A stretch of DNA of 64,000 nucleotides from Rhodococcus sp. B50 (GTDB lineage Bacteria; Actinomycetota; Actinomycetes; Mycobacteriales; Mycobacteriaceae). Below, in pieces: positions 1-12,687 of the stretch. The stretch is from NCBI RefSeq assembly GCF_013602415.1, contig NZ_WPAG02000002.1, forward strand, positions 1,488,001 through 1,552,000. The letters run 5' to 3'. The notes under the pieces were generated by a model. It did not search any database. It was given only the letters and a program-made list of their open reading frames with translations, and was not told the origin of the DNA. A program made the position numbers and the translations under genes. The first letter of the stretch is position 1. Every line of letters starts with the position of its first letter.

Positions 1-115
1 CGCGGAGCACCCGGCACGCCTGGGTGCCCGAGTAGTCGAACTCGCAGGCCTGCCCGATGACGATCGGACCGGAGCCGATGACCAGGACGTGGGAGAGATC
101 GGTACGGCGTGGCAT
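1..115 (-). CDS. carB: Carbamoyl-phosphate synthase large subunit, N-terminal fragment (cut by window edge)
   Basis: Only the first 38 codons lie in the window. They read [20 protein letters not shown] and continue [18 protein letters not shown], the typical start of the CarB N-terminal (pre-ATP-grasp) domain. CarB uses the ammonia released by CarA, bicarbonate and two ATP to make carbamoyl phosphate for UMP and arginine synthesis. Its ATG directly abuts the TAA stop of carA, so the two subunits are probably translationally coupled. The remainder of the gene lies off the left edge. Confidence 0.95.
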   Translation of the reverse strand, partial: MPRRTDLSHVLVIGSGPIVIGQACEFDYSGTQACRVLR

Positions 116-1297
116 TTAGTTCTTCTCTCCCTCGAGCAGGCGGGTGAAACGATCGAACAGGTCGACGGCGTCGTGGGGACCGGCCGCCGCCTCGGGGTGG
201 TACTGCACGGAGAACGCCGAACCGTCGAGCAGTCGGACGCCCTCGACGACACCGTCGTTGGCGCAGGTGTGGGTGACCTTCGCACGGCCGAACGGGGTGT
301 CGAACTCCTGGCCCGCCTCACCTTCGAGCGCGAAGCCGTGGTTCTGGGAGGTGATCGCGATCTGCCCGGTCTCGTGGTCGATGACCGGGATGTTCAGGCC
401 GCGGTGGCCGAACTTCATCTTGTAGGTGTTCAAGCCGAGCGCGCGGCCGAGGATCTGGTTGCCGAAGCAGATACCGAACAACGGCAGACCCTGGCCGAGG
501 ATCTCCTTCGTCAGGTGCACCACGTCGCCGACGGCGGCGGGGTCGCCGGGACCGTTGGACAGGAACACGCCGTCGGCCTTCAGGTCGAGGATGTCGTGCA
601 GGGTCGTGGTGGCGGGCAGCACGTGGACGCGGATCCCGCGCGCAGCCAGCAGTCGCGGGGTGTTGCTCTTGATCCCCAGGTCGAGGGCTGCGACGTCGAA
701 GCGCGCCTCACCCTCGGGTTCGACGACGTAGCCGCTGGTGGTCGTGACCTCGCGTGCGAGGTTCGCGCCGAGCATCGGAGGCTGCGCCTTGACGCGGTCG
801 AGGAGTGCGTCGAGGTCGAGGTCGTCGCCCTTCCAGGCGAGTGCATCGCCCGAGAAGATTCCCGCGCGCATCGAGCCGAGGGTGCGCAGGTGCCGCACGA
901 GCGCGCGGGTGTCGATGCCCGCGATCCCGACGACCTTCTGCCGTTCGAGTTCGTCCTGCAGGGAACCGGTGGCGCGCCAACTCGAGGTGGTGCGCGACGG
1001 ATCGCGCACCACGTAGCCGGCCACCCAGATCTTCGAGTCGGCCGCGTTGCCGTCGGGGCCGACCGATTCGTTGTCCTCGTCGTTCCAGCCGGTGTTGCCG
1101 ATCTGCGGTGCGGTGGCAACCACGATCTGGCGGTGGTAGCTCGGATCGGTGAGGGTTTCCTGGTAGCCGGTCATCGCTGTGGTGAACACGGCCTCGCCGA
1201 GCGTCTGGCCGACCGCGCCGAAAGTGGTGCCGCGGAAGGCACGCCCGTCCTCGAGGACCAGCACCGCGGTGCCGCCGCCGAATGTTCTGCCGCTCAT
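116..1297 (-). CDS. carA: Carbamoyl-phosphate synthase small (glutaminase) subunit
   Basis: This 393-residue protein has the normal CarA length. The N-terminal CPSase small-chain domain (LEDGRAFRGTTFGAVGQT) is followed by a class I glutamine amidotransferase domain. The catalytic Cys sits in LPLFGICFGNQ and the His-Glu pair in QYHPEAAAG. It hydrolyses glutamine and channels ammonia to CarB. A GGAG ribosome-binding site precedes the ATG by about 8 nt. It is the penultimate visible gene of the minus-strand pyrimidine operon, followed at once by carB. Confidence 0.97.
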   Translation of the reverse strand: MSGRTFGGGTAVLVLEDGRAFRGTTFGAVGQTLGEAVFTTAMTGYQETLTDPSYHRQIVVATAPQIGNTGWNDEDNESVGPDGNAADSKIWVAGYVVRDPSRTTSSWRATGSLQDELERQKVVGIAGIDTRALVRHLRTLGSMRAGIFSGDALAWKGDDLDLDALLDRVKAQPPMLGANLAREVTTTSGYVVEPEGEARFDVAALDLGIKSNTPRLLAARGIRVHVLPATTTLHDILDLKADGVFLSNGPGDPAAVGDVVHLTKEILGQGLPLFGICFGNQILGRALGLNTYKMKFGHRGLNIPVIDHETGQIAITSQNHGFALEGEAGQEFDTPFGRAKVTHTCANDGVVEGVRLLDGSAFSVQYHPEAAAGPHDAVDLFDRFTRLLEGEKN

Positions 1298-1357
1298 GCG
1301 TTGTCTCCGTTCTTATCGACCGCACCAGAGCCGGCCGCACAGGCTGAGATCTCGCGT

Positions 1358-1414
1358 GTCGTGATCGTCGTGTTGTTCGTCGTGATCGTCATCGTCGTTG
1401 TGATCGTCACCGTC
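1358..1414. repeat. Low-complexity GTC/GTG/ATC-rich stretch
   Basis: Between the PH-domain gene and carA the plus strand is built almost only from GTC, GTG, ATC, GTT and TTC units, with GTGATCGTC recurring three times. It occupies about half of the 117-bp spacer, and I see no gene in it. It may be a simple-sequence expansion or a transcript spacer; no function is assigned. Confidence 0.45.
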
Positions 1415-1906
1415 TCAAGATTTTTCGTCGTTCCCGTTCGTCCAGAGCGGGTAGATCGACTTGTCGTCGCCGCGGAAGCCCGTGTCGATCTCGGTCCCCG
1501 AGGGCAGCTCCCAGCGGATGACCAGCACCCCGTCCTTGGACATGACTTTGCCTGCCAGCCCGCGCTCGGTGCGGATCGCCCGGATCGAGTCCTGCGGGAT
1601 CCAGATCGGGGATGCACCGTCGCGTTCGAGCAGGGCACCGGATCGGTAGCGCGACAGTTCCGCGTTCGCGCGGTGTCCGAGATCGCCGACCGCGACGCGG
1701 TCCTGCCAGCTCGGGGCGAGGGTGCTGCCGACGTACAGGCCCGTGCTCGGCTCGACGAGCCGCTCCCCCAGCTCCGCGGGCACGGTCGGCAGTTCGCCGA
1801 CGACGTCCTGCTGCCGTCGGACGCGTCCCTTCCATCCCTTCCACATCAGCAGGACGAGCACGACCCACAGCGCGAGGAAACCGACGGTGAGAAGAAAGCG
1901 ATCCAT
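1415..1906 (-). CDS. PH-domain-like single-pass membrane protein of the pyrimidine operon
   Basis: A protein of 163 residues with an N-terminal membrane helix (about residues 4-22, LLTVGFLALWVVLVLLMWKG) and a soluble domain with beta-rich, PH-like features (SPIWIPQDSIRAIRTERGL; VLVIRWELPSG). It occupies the same place, between pyrC and carA, as the M. tuberculosis gene annotated as an export/transporter-like protein (Rv1382, from memory). No catalytic motif is visible. The conserved position suggests a link to the operon, but the role is unknown. The stop lies 117 bp from carA. Confidence 0.8.
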   Translation of the reverse strand: MDRFLLTVGFLALWVVLVLLMWKGWKGRVRRQQDVVGELPTVPAELGERLVEPSTGLYVGSTLAPSWQDRVAVGDLGHRANAELSRYRSGALLERDGASPIWIPQDSIRAIRTERGLAGKVMSKDGVLVIRWELPSGTEIDTGFRGDDKSIYPLWTNGNDEKS

Positions 1907-1914
1907 GTCGGGTC

Positions 1915-3272
1915 CTACCTTTCGCCCGTGCGCGGGAACACCTCACCGTCGCGGGCGGTGATCCGCCCGCGCAACACGGTGGTGGTGACCCGGCCCGGAA
2001 GGGTCATGTCTTCGTAGGGCGTGTTGTGGGAGATGCTCGCGAGGTCGGGGCCGCGCACCGTCCACTCGGAGTCCGGATCGACGAGCACGACGTTCGCGGG
2101 CTCGCCCACGTCGAGGGGCCGGCCCTGATCGTCGAGACCCACGATCTCCGCGGGACGCTCGCTCATCACCTTCGCGACGCCGCGCCAGTCCAGCAGCCCG
2201 GGCCGGACCATCGTCTCGATCACGACGGACAACGCCGTCTCCAGTCCGAGCATTCCCGGACGTGCCTGCGAGAACTCGCAGCACTTGTCCTGCTCGGCGT
2301 GCGGGGCGTGGTCGGTGGCCACACAATCGATGGTCCCGTCGGCCAGTCCGCGTCGCAATGCCTCGACGTCGCTCCGCTCCCGCAGGGGCGGGTTGACCCG
2401 GTTGATGCCGTCGTAGCTCTCGAGACGCGAGTCGTCGAGAAGCAGGTGATGAGGCGTGACCTCGGCGCTGATCGCGATGCCCTGCGAACGTGCCCAGCGG
2501 ACGAGCTCGACCGTCCCGGCCGTGGAGGCGTGGCAGATGTGCACGCGCGCCCCGGCGTCGCGGGCGAGCAGCGCGTCGCGGGCGACGATGGACTCCTCGG
2601 CGGCGCGCGGCCAGCCGGCCAGGCCGAGTCGTGCCGCGGTCGGTCCCTCGTGGGCGACGGCACCGACGGTCAGACGCGGTTCCTCGGCGTGCTGGGCGAT
2701 GAGCACCCCGAGCGAGGCGGAGTACTCGAGCGCGCGACGCATGAGCAGCGGGTCGTAGACGCACTTGCCGTCGTCGGAGAACATCCGCACTCCGCCGACA
2801 CCGGCGGCCATGGTGCCCATCTCGGCGAGCTGCTTGCCCTCGAGCCCGACGGTGACGGCACCCACGGGGTGGACGTCGACGAGCCCGACCTCGCGGCCGC
2901 GGCGCCACACGTGATCGGTGACGACCACCGAGTCGGCCACCGGATCGGTGTTGGCCATGGCGAAGACCGCGGTGTACCCGCCGCGCGCTGCGGCGGCCGA
3001 GCCGGAGTCGACGGTCTCGGTGTCCTCGCGGCCGGGTTCTCGCAGGTGCGTGTGCAGGTCGACGAAGCCCGGGAGCATGATCTGCCCCGTGCCGTCGACG
3101 ATCTCCGCGTCGTCGACGGCATCGAGGTCGGTTCCGACGGCGAGGATCTGCTCGTCGCCGAGCAGCACGTCGACCGGGTCGCCCTCGCCGTAGAGGCGGA
3201 CGTTGCGGATGAGCACCTGCGGCGTCACCTGTGTGTCTCCTGTTCTTGTATCTCCCGGGCGGGAAGTGTGGG

Positions 3273-3276
<4 letters not shown>
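1915..3276 (-). CDS. pyrC: Dihydroorotase
   Basis: A protein of 453 residues that cyclises N-carbamoyl-aspartate to dihydroorotate, the third step of UMP synthesis. Amidohydrolase metal ligands are visible in [15 protein letters not shown], in the HAEEP and HICHAS segments and in CVATDHAPH. This is the type I (long) dihydroorotase pattern. The GTG start overlaps the pyrB stop as GTGA, supporting coupling. A second in-frame GTG at [14 protein letters not shown] would give a protein 17 residues shorter and cannot be excluded. Confidence 0.95.
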
Positions 3277-4884
<1,608 letters not shown>

Positions 4885-4983
4885 GTTAAAGGATGCCTGA
4901 CGGTTGTCGAGCCTATCAGCGTCGACGTCCGACTCGGCACGGATGGCGGGTGAAGCGCAACACAGAACTCCCGGACACCGGAA

Positions 4984-5015
4984 TGGGCCCGGCGGGAACA
5001 TTCCCGCCGGGCCCA
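4984..5015 (-). terminator. Hairpin terminator after nusB
   Basis: A perfect 15-bp GC-rich inverted repeat (4984-4998 with 5001-5015) with only 2 nt between the arms starts 46 nt past the nusB stop. It separates the efp-nusB unit from the pyrR leader. There is no long T-run, as is usual in actinobacteria. A role as a pyr attenuator is less likely because it lies about 100 nt upstream of the PyrR loop. Confidence 0.7.
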
Positions 5016-5060
5016 CTCACGGTGCCTCGTGTCGCCGCTCGCCCCGAAAGGGTGACGAAC

Positions 5061-5570
5061 TCAGGGCTCGTCCGACTCCCGGTCCTGCGTCACCTGCGCC
5101 GGCCGGACGAGGGTGGCAGCGGCAGCTGCGCGCACCTGGTCGGCGACGGCGACGATCTGCCCGAGCACTCCGTTGACGAAGGCGGGCGAGTCGTCGGTGG
5201 ACAGCTGCTTGGCCAGCTCGACCGCCTCGTCGACCGCCACCACGGGCGGCACGTCGGTCGCGTGGAAGAGCTCCCAGACCGCGATGCGCAGGATCGCGCG
5301 GTCGACGGCGGGAAGCCGGTCCAGGGTCCATTCGTGCAAGTGGTCGGCGATCACCCGATCGGTCTCGTCGAGGTTCTCGGCGACACCGCGGATGATGGTC
5401 TGCGCGTATGCCGGCACCGGTGCGACCTGGTCGTCGTCGATCGCGAGTTCGACGCGATCGGCGGCGAGGTCGACGGGGTGCACGTCGCGGGCCTCGGCCT
5501 CGAAGAGCAGATCCACGGCGCGCTTGCGGGCCTTGTGGCGGGCCCCGAGCTTCTTCTGGTTACCGGACAC
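5061..5570 (-). CDS. nusB: Transcription antitermination factor NusB
   Basis: A 169-residue all-helical RNA-binding protein. The family segments [20 protein letters not shown] near the N terminus and [10 protein letters not shown] and [13 protein letters not shown] in the second half are present. NusB with NusE binds boxA in rRNA leaders to promote antitermination. The GTG start follows the efp TGA with no spacer. The C-terminal about 25 residues ([15 protein letters not shown]) are a charged tail. A hairpin terminator follows. Confidence 0.95.
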   Translation of the reverse strand: MSGNQKKLGARHKARKRAVDLLFEAEARDVHPVDLAADRVELAIDDDQVAPVPAYAQTIIRGVAENLDETDRVIADHLHEWTLDRLPAVDRAILRIAVWELFHATDVPPVVAVDEAVELAKQLSTDDSPAFVNGVLGQIVAVADQVRAAAAATLVRPAQVTQDRESDEP

Positions 5571-6134
5571 TCAGGAATTCACTCGCCCGAGGTAGTTGCC
5601 GTCGCGGGAATCGACCTTGAGCTTGTCGCCGGTGTTGATGAACAGCGGGACCTGGATCTCGGCGCCGGTTTCGAGGGTGGCGGGCTTGGTGCCGCCGGTG
5701 GAGCGGTCGCCCTGCAGGCCGGGATCGGTGTGCTGGACGACGAGCTCGACCGTGACCGGGAGCTCCACGAACAGCGGGACGTCCTCGTGCGTCGCGACCT
5801 GGACGGGCATGTTCTCGAGCAGGAAGTCGGCGCTGTTACCGAGCAGCTCGGGCGAGATGGTGATCTGGTCGTAGGTCTCGCCGTCCATGAAGACGTAGTC
5901 GGTACCGTCGTTGTAGAGGTAGGTCATATCGCGGCGATCGACGGTGGCGGTCTCGACCTTGACACCGGCATTCCAGGTCTTGTCGACAGTCTTTCCCGAC
6001 GTCACATTCTTGAGCTTCGTACGCACGAAGGCAGGGCCCTTGCCCGGCTTGACGTGCTGGAACTCGATGATCTGCCAGAGCTGTCCGTCGATTTTCAGAA
6101 CGAGGCCGTTCTTGAAGTCACTGGTATCAGCCAC
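5571..6134 (-). CDS. efp: Translation elongation factor P
   Basis: The 187-residue protein has the standard EF-P length: N-terminal KOW-like domain ([20 protein letters not shown]) and two OB domains. The loop that reaches the peptidyl-transferase centre is [10 protein letters not shown], with Lys32 at the position modified or left bare in other bacteria. EF-P relieves stalling at polyproline stretches. The start is GTG with AGGAG upstream. It is transcribed with nusB; pepQ lies 34 bp upstream in the same direction. Confidence 0.96.
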   Translation of the reverse strand: MADTSDFKNGLVLKIDGQLWQIIEFQHVKPGKGPAFVRTKLKNVTSGKTVDKTWNAGVKVETATVDRRDMTYLYNDGTDYVFMDGETYDQITISPELLGNSADFLLENMPVQVATHEDVPLFVELPVTVELVVQHTDPGLQGDRSTGGTKPATLETGAEIQVPLFINTGDKLKVDSRDGNYLGRVNS

Positions 6135-6168
6135 TTGGTTCGTGTCTCCTAGGGTCGAGGAACCGCCC

Positions 6169-7260
6169 TCAAACGACGGTCAATGTCTTGTCGGTGAGCG
6201 TGAGCAACTCCGGAGTATGCTCCCGCACCACGAGCGTGTCTTCGATCCGCACGCCTCCGCGCCCCGAGAAGTACACACCCGGCTCGACGGTCACCGCCGC
6301 ACCGGCGACAAGTGTACCGGTCGCCGCCGCACCGATTCCGGGCGCTTCGTGGATCTCGAGCCCGACTCCGTGGCCGAGGCCGTGCAGAAACAGCTCGCCG
6401 TAACCGGCCTCGGCGATCACCGTGCGCGCGGCGGCGTCCACCGCGGAACAGTCGGCACCGGGGGCGAGCGCCTCGCGTCCGGCTTGCTGCGCCCGTAGGA
6501 CCAGCTCGTACAGGTCGCGCTGCCAGTCCGTCACCCGGCCGAGCACGTAGGTTCGCGTCATGTCGGAGTGATACCCCCCGATCTGGGCGCCGAAGTCGAG
6601 TTTGACGAAGTCGCCCTCCGCGAGAACCGCGGAAGTGGGCCGGTGGTGGGGCACGGCGGAGTTGGCACCCGCAGCGACGATCGTCTCGAAGGAGATGCCG
6701 TCCGCCCCGTGACCGAACATCCGCCACTCGAGGTCGCGGGCGACCTCCTTCTCGGTACGTCCGGGACGCAGACCGCCCGCCGCGATCAGATCCGCCAAGG
6801 CGCGGTCGGCCACGCCGCACGCCTCGCGCAGCAACCCGATCTCGTGTTCGTCCTTGACGGCGCGTAGCTGCTCGATCAACCCCGGGGTGGGCACGAACCG
6901 GACGGAGACGTCGAGGCCGCCCCACCGCGCCCGCTCGTCGACCGTGACGATATGACTTTCGAAACCCCAACGTGCAGAAGTGGTTCCGAATTCGAGGATG
7001 AGCTGAGTGGCCGATGATCGGGCGATCACGGCCCGCAGATCGGGGACCTGCTCCCCCACCTGTGTCACATAACGGCCGTCGGTGCAGATCACCGTGCGCT
7101 CCTCGTCGTCGTCGGCGGAGACGACGAGCGCCGCGTTGGAACCCGTGAAGCCCGTGAGATAGCGGATGTTCAGCAGATCCGTCACCAGCAGCGCATCGAA
7201 TTCACGTTCGGCGAGCAGCGCACGCAGCGCGCGGCGGCGGGAAGCGTGGTCGGCAGGCAT
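6169..7260 (-). CDS. pepQ: Xaa-Pro aminopeptidase/dipeptidase, M24B
   Basis: A 363-residue protein with a creatinase-like N-terminal domain and a pita-bread metallopeptidase domain. Metal ligands are seen in [18 protein letters not shown] (two Asp), [13 protein letters not shown] (His), TVEPGVYF (Glu) and RIEDTLVV (Glu). It cleaves Xaa-Pro bonds. It sits directly upstream of efp, as in mycobacteria. The ATG at 7258-7260 begins [20 protein letters not shown]. The open frame runs further upstream without family similarity. Confidence 0.93.
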   Translation of the reverse strand: MPADHASRRRALRALLAEREFDALLVTDLLNIRYLTGFTGSNAALVVSADDDEERTVICTDGRYVTQVGEQVPDLRAVIARSSATQLILEFGTTSARWGFESHIVTVDERARWGGLDVSVRFVPTPGLIEQLRAVKDEHEIGLLREACGVADRALADLIAAGGLRPGRTEKEVARDLEWRMFGHGADGISFETIVAAGANSAVPHHRPTSAVLAEGDFVKLDFGAQIGGYHSDMTRTYVLGRVTDWQRDLYELVLRAQQAGREALAPGADCSAVDAAARTVIAEAGYGELFLHGLGHGVGLEIHEAPGIGAAATGTLVAGAAVTVEPGVYFSGRGGVRIEDTLVVREHTPELLTLTDKTLTVV

Positions 7261-7335
7261 GTCGCTCAACCTACCGCCATCACGGTTGTGGGACGGGACA
7301 CACTGTCGACTTCGCCACCCGTTACGCTGAGGTAC

Positions 7336-7920
7336 ATGAAACCCTGGTTGCTTCGCGGACTCGGGCTCGCCCTCGTCCACGTTGTCGTGCGCGTCCTGCT
7401 CGGTGCCGCTCTCATCCAGTGGCCGTTGCAGGGATCGGTACTGCGCTGGCTGGGCTTCACCGTCGTGGTGATCGCAGCGTTCGTCTGGGCCGGCCTCGAC
7501 GGCATTCGCGACCACCGCGCGCATCCCGATCCCGACGAGGGCGCCGACCTGACGATGCGCTGGCTCGCCGTCGGCGCGGTCACCGGCATCGTCGGTGGAG
7601 TCCTCACCTGGCTCGTCGATACGGTCACCCCGGTACCGGTGGGTGTGACGTCCCTGTTCTTCGAGATCACCTCCGGGGCCGCGTTCACCGTGCTGCTGGT
7701 GTTCCTGCCGGCGATGGCCGCGGTCACCGTGGGCCGGTTCTTCGCGCGCCGGAGCGAGCGCAAGGCCGCGCGTGACGACGACTGGTCGGTCCACCGGGAG
7801 CATCACGCGCCCGCAGGTGTAGGCGCGGCGGCACCCGCGGGTTCGGCGCAGGCCGACCCTGCCTGGCGCAACGACGACTCCCCCACCGAGGTGTTCCCGA
7901 GGGTCGATCCGAAGCAGTAG
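7336..7920 (+). CDS. Four-helix membrane protein (B-4DMT/Rv2536-like)
   Basis: The 194-residue product starts MKPWLLRGLGLALVHVVVRV. Four hydrophobic segments are visible, at about residues 5-25, 35-52, 75-97 and 105-127. A hydrophilic Ala/Gly/Pro-rich C-terminal tail (from about residue 130) follows. It diverges from pepQ with a 75-bp spacer, the same place as the M. tuberculosis membrane protein Rv2536. Homologues are sometimes named B-4DMT transporters, but no substrate is known to me. Confidence 0.8.
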   Translation: MKPWLLRGLGLALVHVVVRVLLGAALIQWPLQGSVLRWLGFTVVVIAAFVWAGLDGIRDHRAHPDPDEGADLTMRWLAVGAVTGIVGGVLTWLVDTVTPVPVGVTSLFFEITSGAAFTVLLVFLPAMAAVTVGRFFARRSERKAARDDDWSVHREHHAPAGVGAAAPAGSAQADPAWRNDDSPTEVFPRVDPKQ

Positions 7921-7999
7921 GCCTCTCGGCAGGCGGGCGGGTGCTCAGTTTTTCGGGTGGTGACAGTCAGTACGGACAGCCGACCTCGAGGAGCTTCCC

Positions 8000-8611
8000 A
8001 TGACCGACACCACCGAGATGCTCGACCTGATTCCCGCCACCCGCCGCATGGAGCGCATCCTCGCGGGCATCGACGACGCGCAGCTGCCGGGACCGACACC
8101 GTGTTCCGGCACCTCCGTCGGCGTGCTCGTCGACCACGTGCTCGGACTGTCGCTCGCGTTCACGGCGGCAGCGCGCAAGGACCACGGCCCGTACACCGAC
8201 ACCCCACCGCAGCTCACGAGCGAACTGCCGCCGGACTGGCGTCGCCTCGCGCCCGATCGGCTCGCCGACCTCGGCCGGGCGTGGAAGGAGCCCACGGCCT
8301 GGGAGGGCATGACCCGAGCGGGCGGACTCGACCTTCCGGCGCCGGTCGCCGGACTCGTCGCTCTCGACGAACTCGTCGTCCACGGCTGGGATCTCGCCGT
8401 CGCCACGGGACAGCCGTACATCTGCGAGCCCGACGAGATCGCAGCGTGCACCGCCTTCGCGGAGAGCATCGCCGAGGAGGAACGCGTCGGCGACGGGGGC
8501 GGTCTGTTCGGTCCTGCCGTCCGGGTGGGTGACGACGCGTCGCCACTGGACCGCCTGATCGGACTCACCGGACGCGACCCGTCGTGGAGTCCGCCCGAGT
8601 CGACGAGCTGA
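8000..8611 (+). CDS. TIGR03086-type DinB/MDMPI-fold metal-binding protein
   Basis: A 203-residue protein of the maleylpyruvate-isomerase/DinB four-helix fold. The opening DLIPATRRMERILAGIDDAQLPGPTPC and the motifs GVLVDHVLG and LDELVVHGWDLAVATGQ are typical. The two His residues in the last two motifs are likely metal ligands. Family members are often mycothiol-linked, but no reaction can be assigned. The RBS GAGGAG lies 7 nt before the ATG. It converges on aroB with only 3 bp between stop codons, at the site where mycobacteria carry aroQ. Confidence 0.85.
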   Translation: MTDTTEMLDLIPATRRMERILAGIDDAQLPGPTPCSGTSVGVLVDHVLGLSLAFTAAARKDHGPYTDTPPQLTSELPPDWRRLAPDRLADLGRAWKEPTAWEGMTRAGGLDLPAPVAGLVALDELVVHGWDLAVATGQPYICEPDEIAACTAFAESIAEEERVGDGGGLFGPAVRVGDDASPLDRLIGLTGRDPSWSPPESTS

Positions 8612-8614
8612 CTG

Positions 8615-10287
<1,673 letters not shown>

Positions 10288-10291
10288 GAGA

Positions 10292-11479
10292 TCACCGCGG
10301 CGGCCGCGCCGCAATGCCCTTCAGGTAGTGGTCGATGTTGCTCACGGTCTCGGCGAGCGAGTCGCCGCCGAACTTCTCGAGAGCGGCCTGCGCGACGACG
10401 AGCGCGACCATCGCCTCGGCGACGACACCCGCCGCGGGCACCGCGCACACGTCGGAGCGCTGGTGGATCGCGACGGCCTCGTCGCCGGTGGTCATGTCGA
10501 TCGTCGACAGGGCACGCGGCACCGTGGAGATCGGCTTCATCGCCGCGCGCACGCGCAGGGCCTCGCCGTTGGTCATGCCGCCTTCGAGGCCACCGGCGCG
10601 GTTGCTCGAGCGGAGCACGCCGTCGGGGCCGGGCTTCATCTCGTCGTGGGCGGCACTGCCGCGTCGGCGTGCTGTCTCGAAGCCGTCGCCGACCTCGACA
10701 CCCTTGATGGCCTGGATCCCCATGAGGGCGGCGGCCAGCCGCGCGTCGAGACGATCGGCGCCACTGACGAACGAGCCGAGGCCCACGGGCAGCCCGTGCA
10801 CCACAACCTCGACGATCCCGCCGAGGGTGTCGCCGTCGCGCTTGGCGGCCTCGATCTCCGCGATCATGGACTCCTCGGCGGCCTTGTCGTAGGCGCGCAC
10901 GGGGCTCGCGTCGATCGCAGCGAGATCGTCGGCGCCGGGTTCGGGGCCGGTGTAGGGCTCGGATGCACCGATGGAGATGACGTGCGAGACGACTTCCGCT
11001 CCGAACGCCTGGCGCAGGAAGTTCCGGGCGACGGTGCCGGCCGCCACGCGTGCTGCGGTCTCCCGGGCACTGGCGCGCTCCAGGACGGGACGGGCGTCGT
11101 CGAAGCCGTACTTGAGCATGCCCGCGAAGTCGGCGTGGCCGGGCCGCGGACGGGTCAGCGGCGCGTTGCGCGCCTGTCCCGCGAGCAGTTCGGGATCGAC
11201 CGGGTCGGAGGCCATGATGGTCTCCCACTTGGGCCATTCGGTGTTGCCGATCTCGATCGCGATCGGGCCGCCCAGGGTGTGTCCGTGCCGGACGCCGCCG
11301 AGGATGGTGAGCTTGTCGGCCTCGAACTTCATGCGTGCGCCGCGGCCGTAGCCCAGTCGCCGTCGCGCGAGTTGCTCCGAGATGTCGTTCGACGTCACCT
11401 CGACTCCGGCGACCATTCCCTCGAGCATCGCGACGAGGGCGGGACCATGGGATTCTCCAGCAGTTATCCAACGCAGCAC
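10292..11479 (-). CDS. aroC: Chorismate synthase
   Basis: A 395-residue FMN-dependent enzyme converting EPSP to chorismate. The first signature [14 protein letters not shown], the second [17 protein letters not shown] and the third in [17 protein letters not shown] are all clear. The FMN-region segments [20 protein letters not shown] and [17 protein letters not shown] are also present. The start is GTG with GAAGGA upstream. It heads the aroC-aroK-aroB operon, possibly read through from the prepilin peptidase gene 48 bp upstream. Confidence 0.97.
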   Translation of the reverse strand: MLRWITAGESHGPALVAMLEGMVAGVEVTSNDISEQLARRRLGYGRGARMKFEADKLTILGGVRHGHTLGGPIAIEIGNTEWPKWETIMASDPVDPELLAGQARNAPLTRPRPGHADFAGMLKYGFDDARPVLERASARETAARVAAGTVARNFLRQAFGAEVVSHVISIGASEPYTGPEPGADDLAAIDASPVRAYDKAAEESMIAEIEAAKRDGDTLGGIVEVVVHGLPVGLGSFVSGADRLDARLAAALMGIQAIKGVEVGDGFETARRRGSAAHDEMKPGPDGVLRSSNRAGGLEGGMTNGEALRVRAAMKPISTVPRALSTIDMTTGDEAVAIHQRSDVCAVPAAGVVAEAMVALVVAQAALEKFGGDSLAETVSNIDHYLKGIAARPPR

Positions 11480-11527
11480 GGGTCCATCCTTCCATGTTCG
11501 TCCGCCACCTCGACATGCCGCCCCTGG

Positions 11528-12142
11528 TCAACCCATCGGGATCGACGCCAGTACTGCGGCAGCGCACATCGACGGTCCGTGCGGAAGCACCTGCGGCGTG
11601 GCCTCCCCTCCCCCGCGGACGATCGCCCGGAGCCGCAGAAACAAGGCCGCACCTGCGGTGAGGACGGGTGGGAGCAGGGCGACGAGGATGACCGCCCCAG
11701 GCCCGGCGAGTCCGGTGACGGCACCGAGTCCGAGGGCGAGTTTGACGTCTCCCGCGCCGAGCGACCGGGGCACGACCAGGTGAGTGATCAGCAATGGCGC
11801 CGCGAGCAGAAGGGCGCCGGCGAACGCCGCCCGGCCGTGTCCGGTCGCCGCGGCCACGCCGAGGATCGCTCCTGCTCCCCCGAGGGTCAGCACGTTCGGC
11901 AGTCGCCGCACGAGCACGTCCACCGTGCTCAAGCACACACACCACCATCCGAACACCGCGGCTCCGATCGTCGTGGCACCAGCAGTCGCCGAGACCGCGA
12001 CGAGGGCGACTCCCGCGCAGGCCAGCTCGCACAGGGCCGGTGGCGGTCGACGCCGGGCGAGCCGCCCTGCCGAGATCCGCACGATCACTCCCGCGCCCGA
12101 CCCGAGGACCATCACGAGCGCACCTGTCGCCTCCCCTGTCAC
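11528..12142 (-). CDS. A24-type prepilin peptidase, short form
   Basis: The 204-residue polytopic membrane protein has both catalytic aspartates of type IV prepilin peptidases: TVDVLVRRLPN in the first loop and SLGAGDVKLALGLG (GxGD motif). There is no N-terminal zinc/methylase domain, as in archaeal and Tad-type peptidases. The start is GTG; an internal ATG (MVLGSGAG) is an alternative. No pilin, TadA or other pilus gene lies in the window, so its substrate is encoded elsewhere. It sits just upstream of aroC. Confidence 0.85.
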   Translation of the reverse strand: MTGEATGALVMVLGSGAGVIVRISAGRLARRRPPPALCELACAGVALVAVSATAGATTIGAAVFGWWCVCLSTVDVLVRRLPNVLTLGGAGAILGVAAATGHGRAAFAGALLLAAPLLITHLVVPRSLGAGDVKLALGLGAVTGLAGPGAVILVALLPPVLTAGAALFLRLRAIVRGGGEATPQVLPHGPSMCAAAVLASIPMG

Positions 12143-12306
12143 GCTTCGGAGCGTCCCTCACGCGCCCACCCTGCAGTGGGTTCGCGCAGTGTCCGGCCCT
12201 GCGCCTGTGGATACGACAGGACCCTGTGGACAAAGCCGCACGGGACGGCGATCGTCCTGCGAGGATTGCCGGAGTCTGTCGGATCCGGTCGGAAGGTTCT
12301 GGTCGA

Positions 12307-12687
12307 ATGGAGATTTCGTCGCTGCTCGAACACGTGGGCACGGTCATCGACGTCGTCGGAGTCGGCGTCATGGTGATTGGCGCGCTGGCAGCGACGTGGC
12401 TCGCGGCGACAGCGCGGCGGCGCACCCCGGGGGCGGAGATCTACGAACCGTACCGGCGCAATCTCGGGCGATCGATCCTGCTCGGCCTCGAATTCCTGGT
12501 CGCCGCCGACATCATCAAGACCGTCGCCGTCACGCCGACGTTCACGTCGGTGGGGGTGCTGGCGGTCATCGTGCTCATCCGCACCTTCCTGAGCTGGTCG
12601 CTGCAACTGGAGATCGACGGCCGGTGGCCATGGCAGCGTTCGGTGCCCGACGGCGAGAGCGCGACCGGTACGACGCCTGTCAGCTGA
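12307..12687 (+). CDS. DUF1622 family small membrane protein
   Basis: A 126-residue protein with three hydrophobic segments: VIDVVGVGVMVIGALAATWL, LLGLEFLVAADIIKTVAV and VGVLAVIVLIRTFLSW. The motif (Y/R)xxLGRxILLGLEFLVAADII and the ending SLQLEIDGRWPW are typical of DUF1622. Function is unknown. GGAAGG lies 9 nt upstream of the ATG. It is divergent from the prepilin peptidase and overlaps the 3' end of the sigma factor gene by 8 bp (convergent). Confidence 0.85.
   Translation: MEISSLLEHVGTVIDVVGVGVMVIGALAATWLAATARRRTPGAEIYEPYRRNLGRSILLGLEFLVAADIIKTVAVTPTFTSVGVLAVIVLIRTFLSWSLQLEIDGRWPWQRSVPDGESATGTTPVS

Noticed and set aside
89..2017. Long plus-strand open frame (642 codons) opposite carA and the PH-domain gene
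   Set aside because: Antisense to well-supported genes; sequence is low-complexity Arg/Val/Asp-rich without any domain, as expected in GC-rich DNA.
4984..5015. Hairpin before pyrR as a PyrR-controlled attenuator
   Set aside because: It lies just after nusB and about 100 nt upstream of the PyrR loop, with no alternative antiterminator pairing visible; the RBS-overlapping loop explains regulation better.
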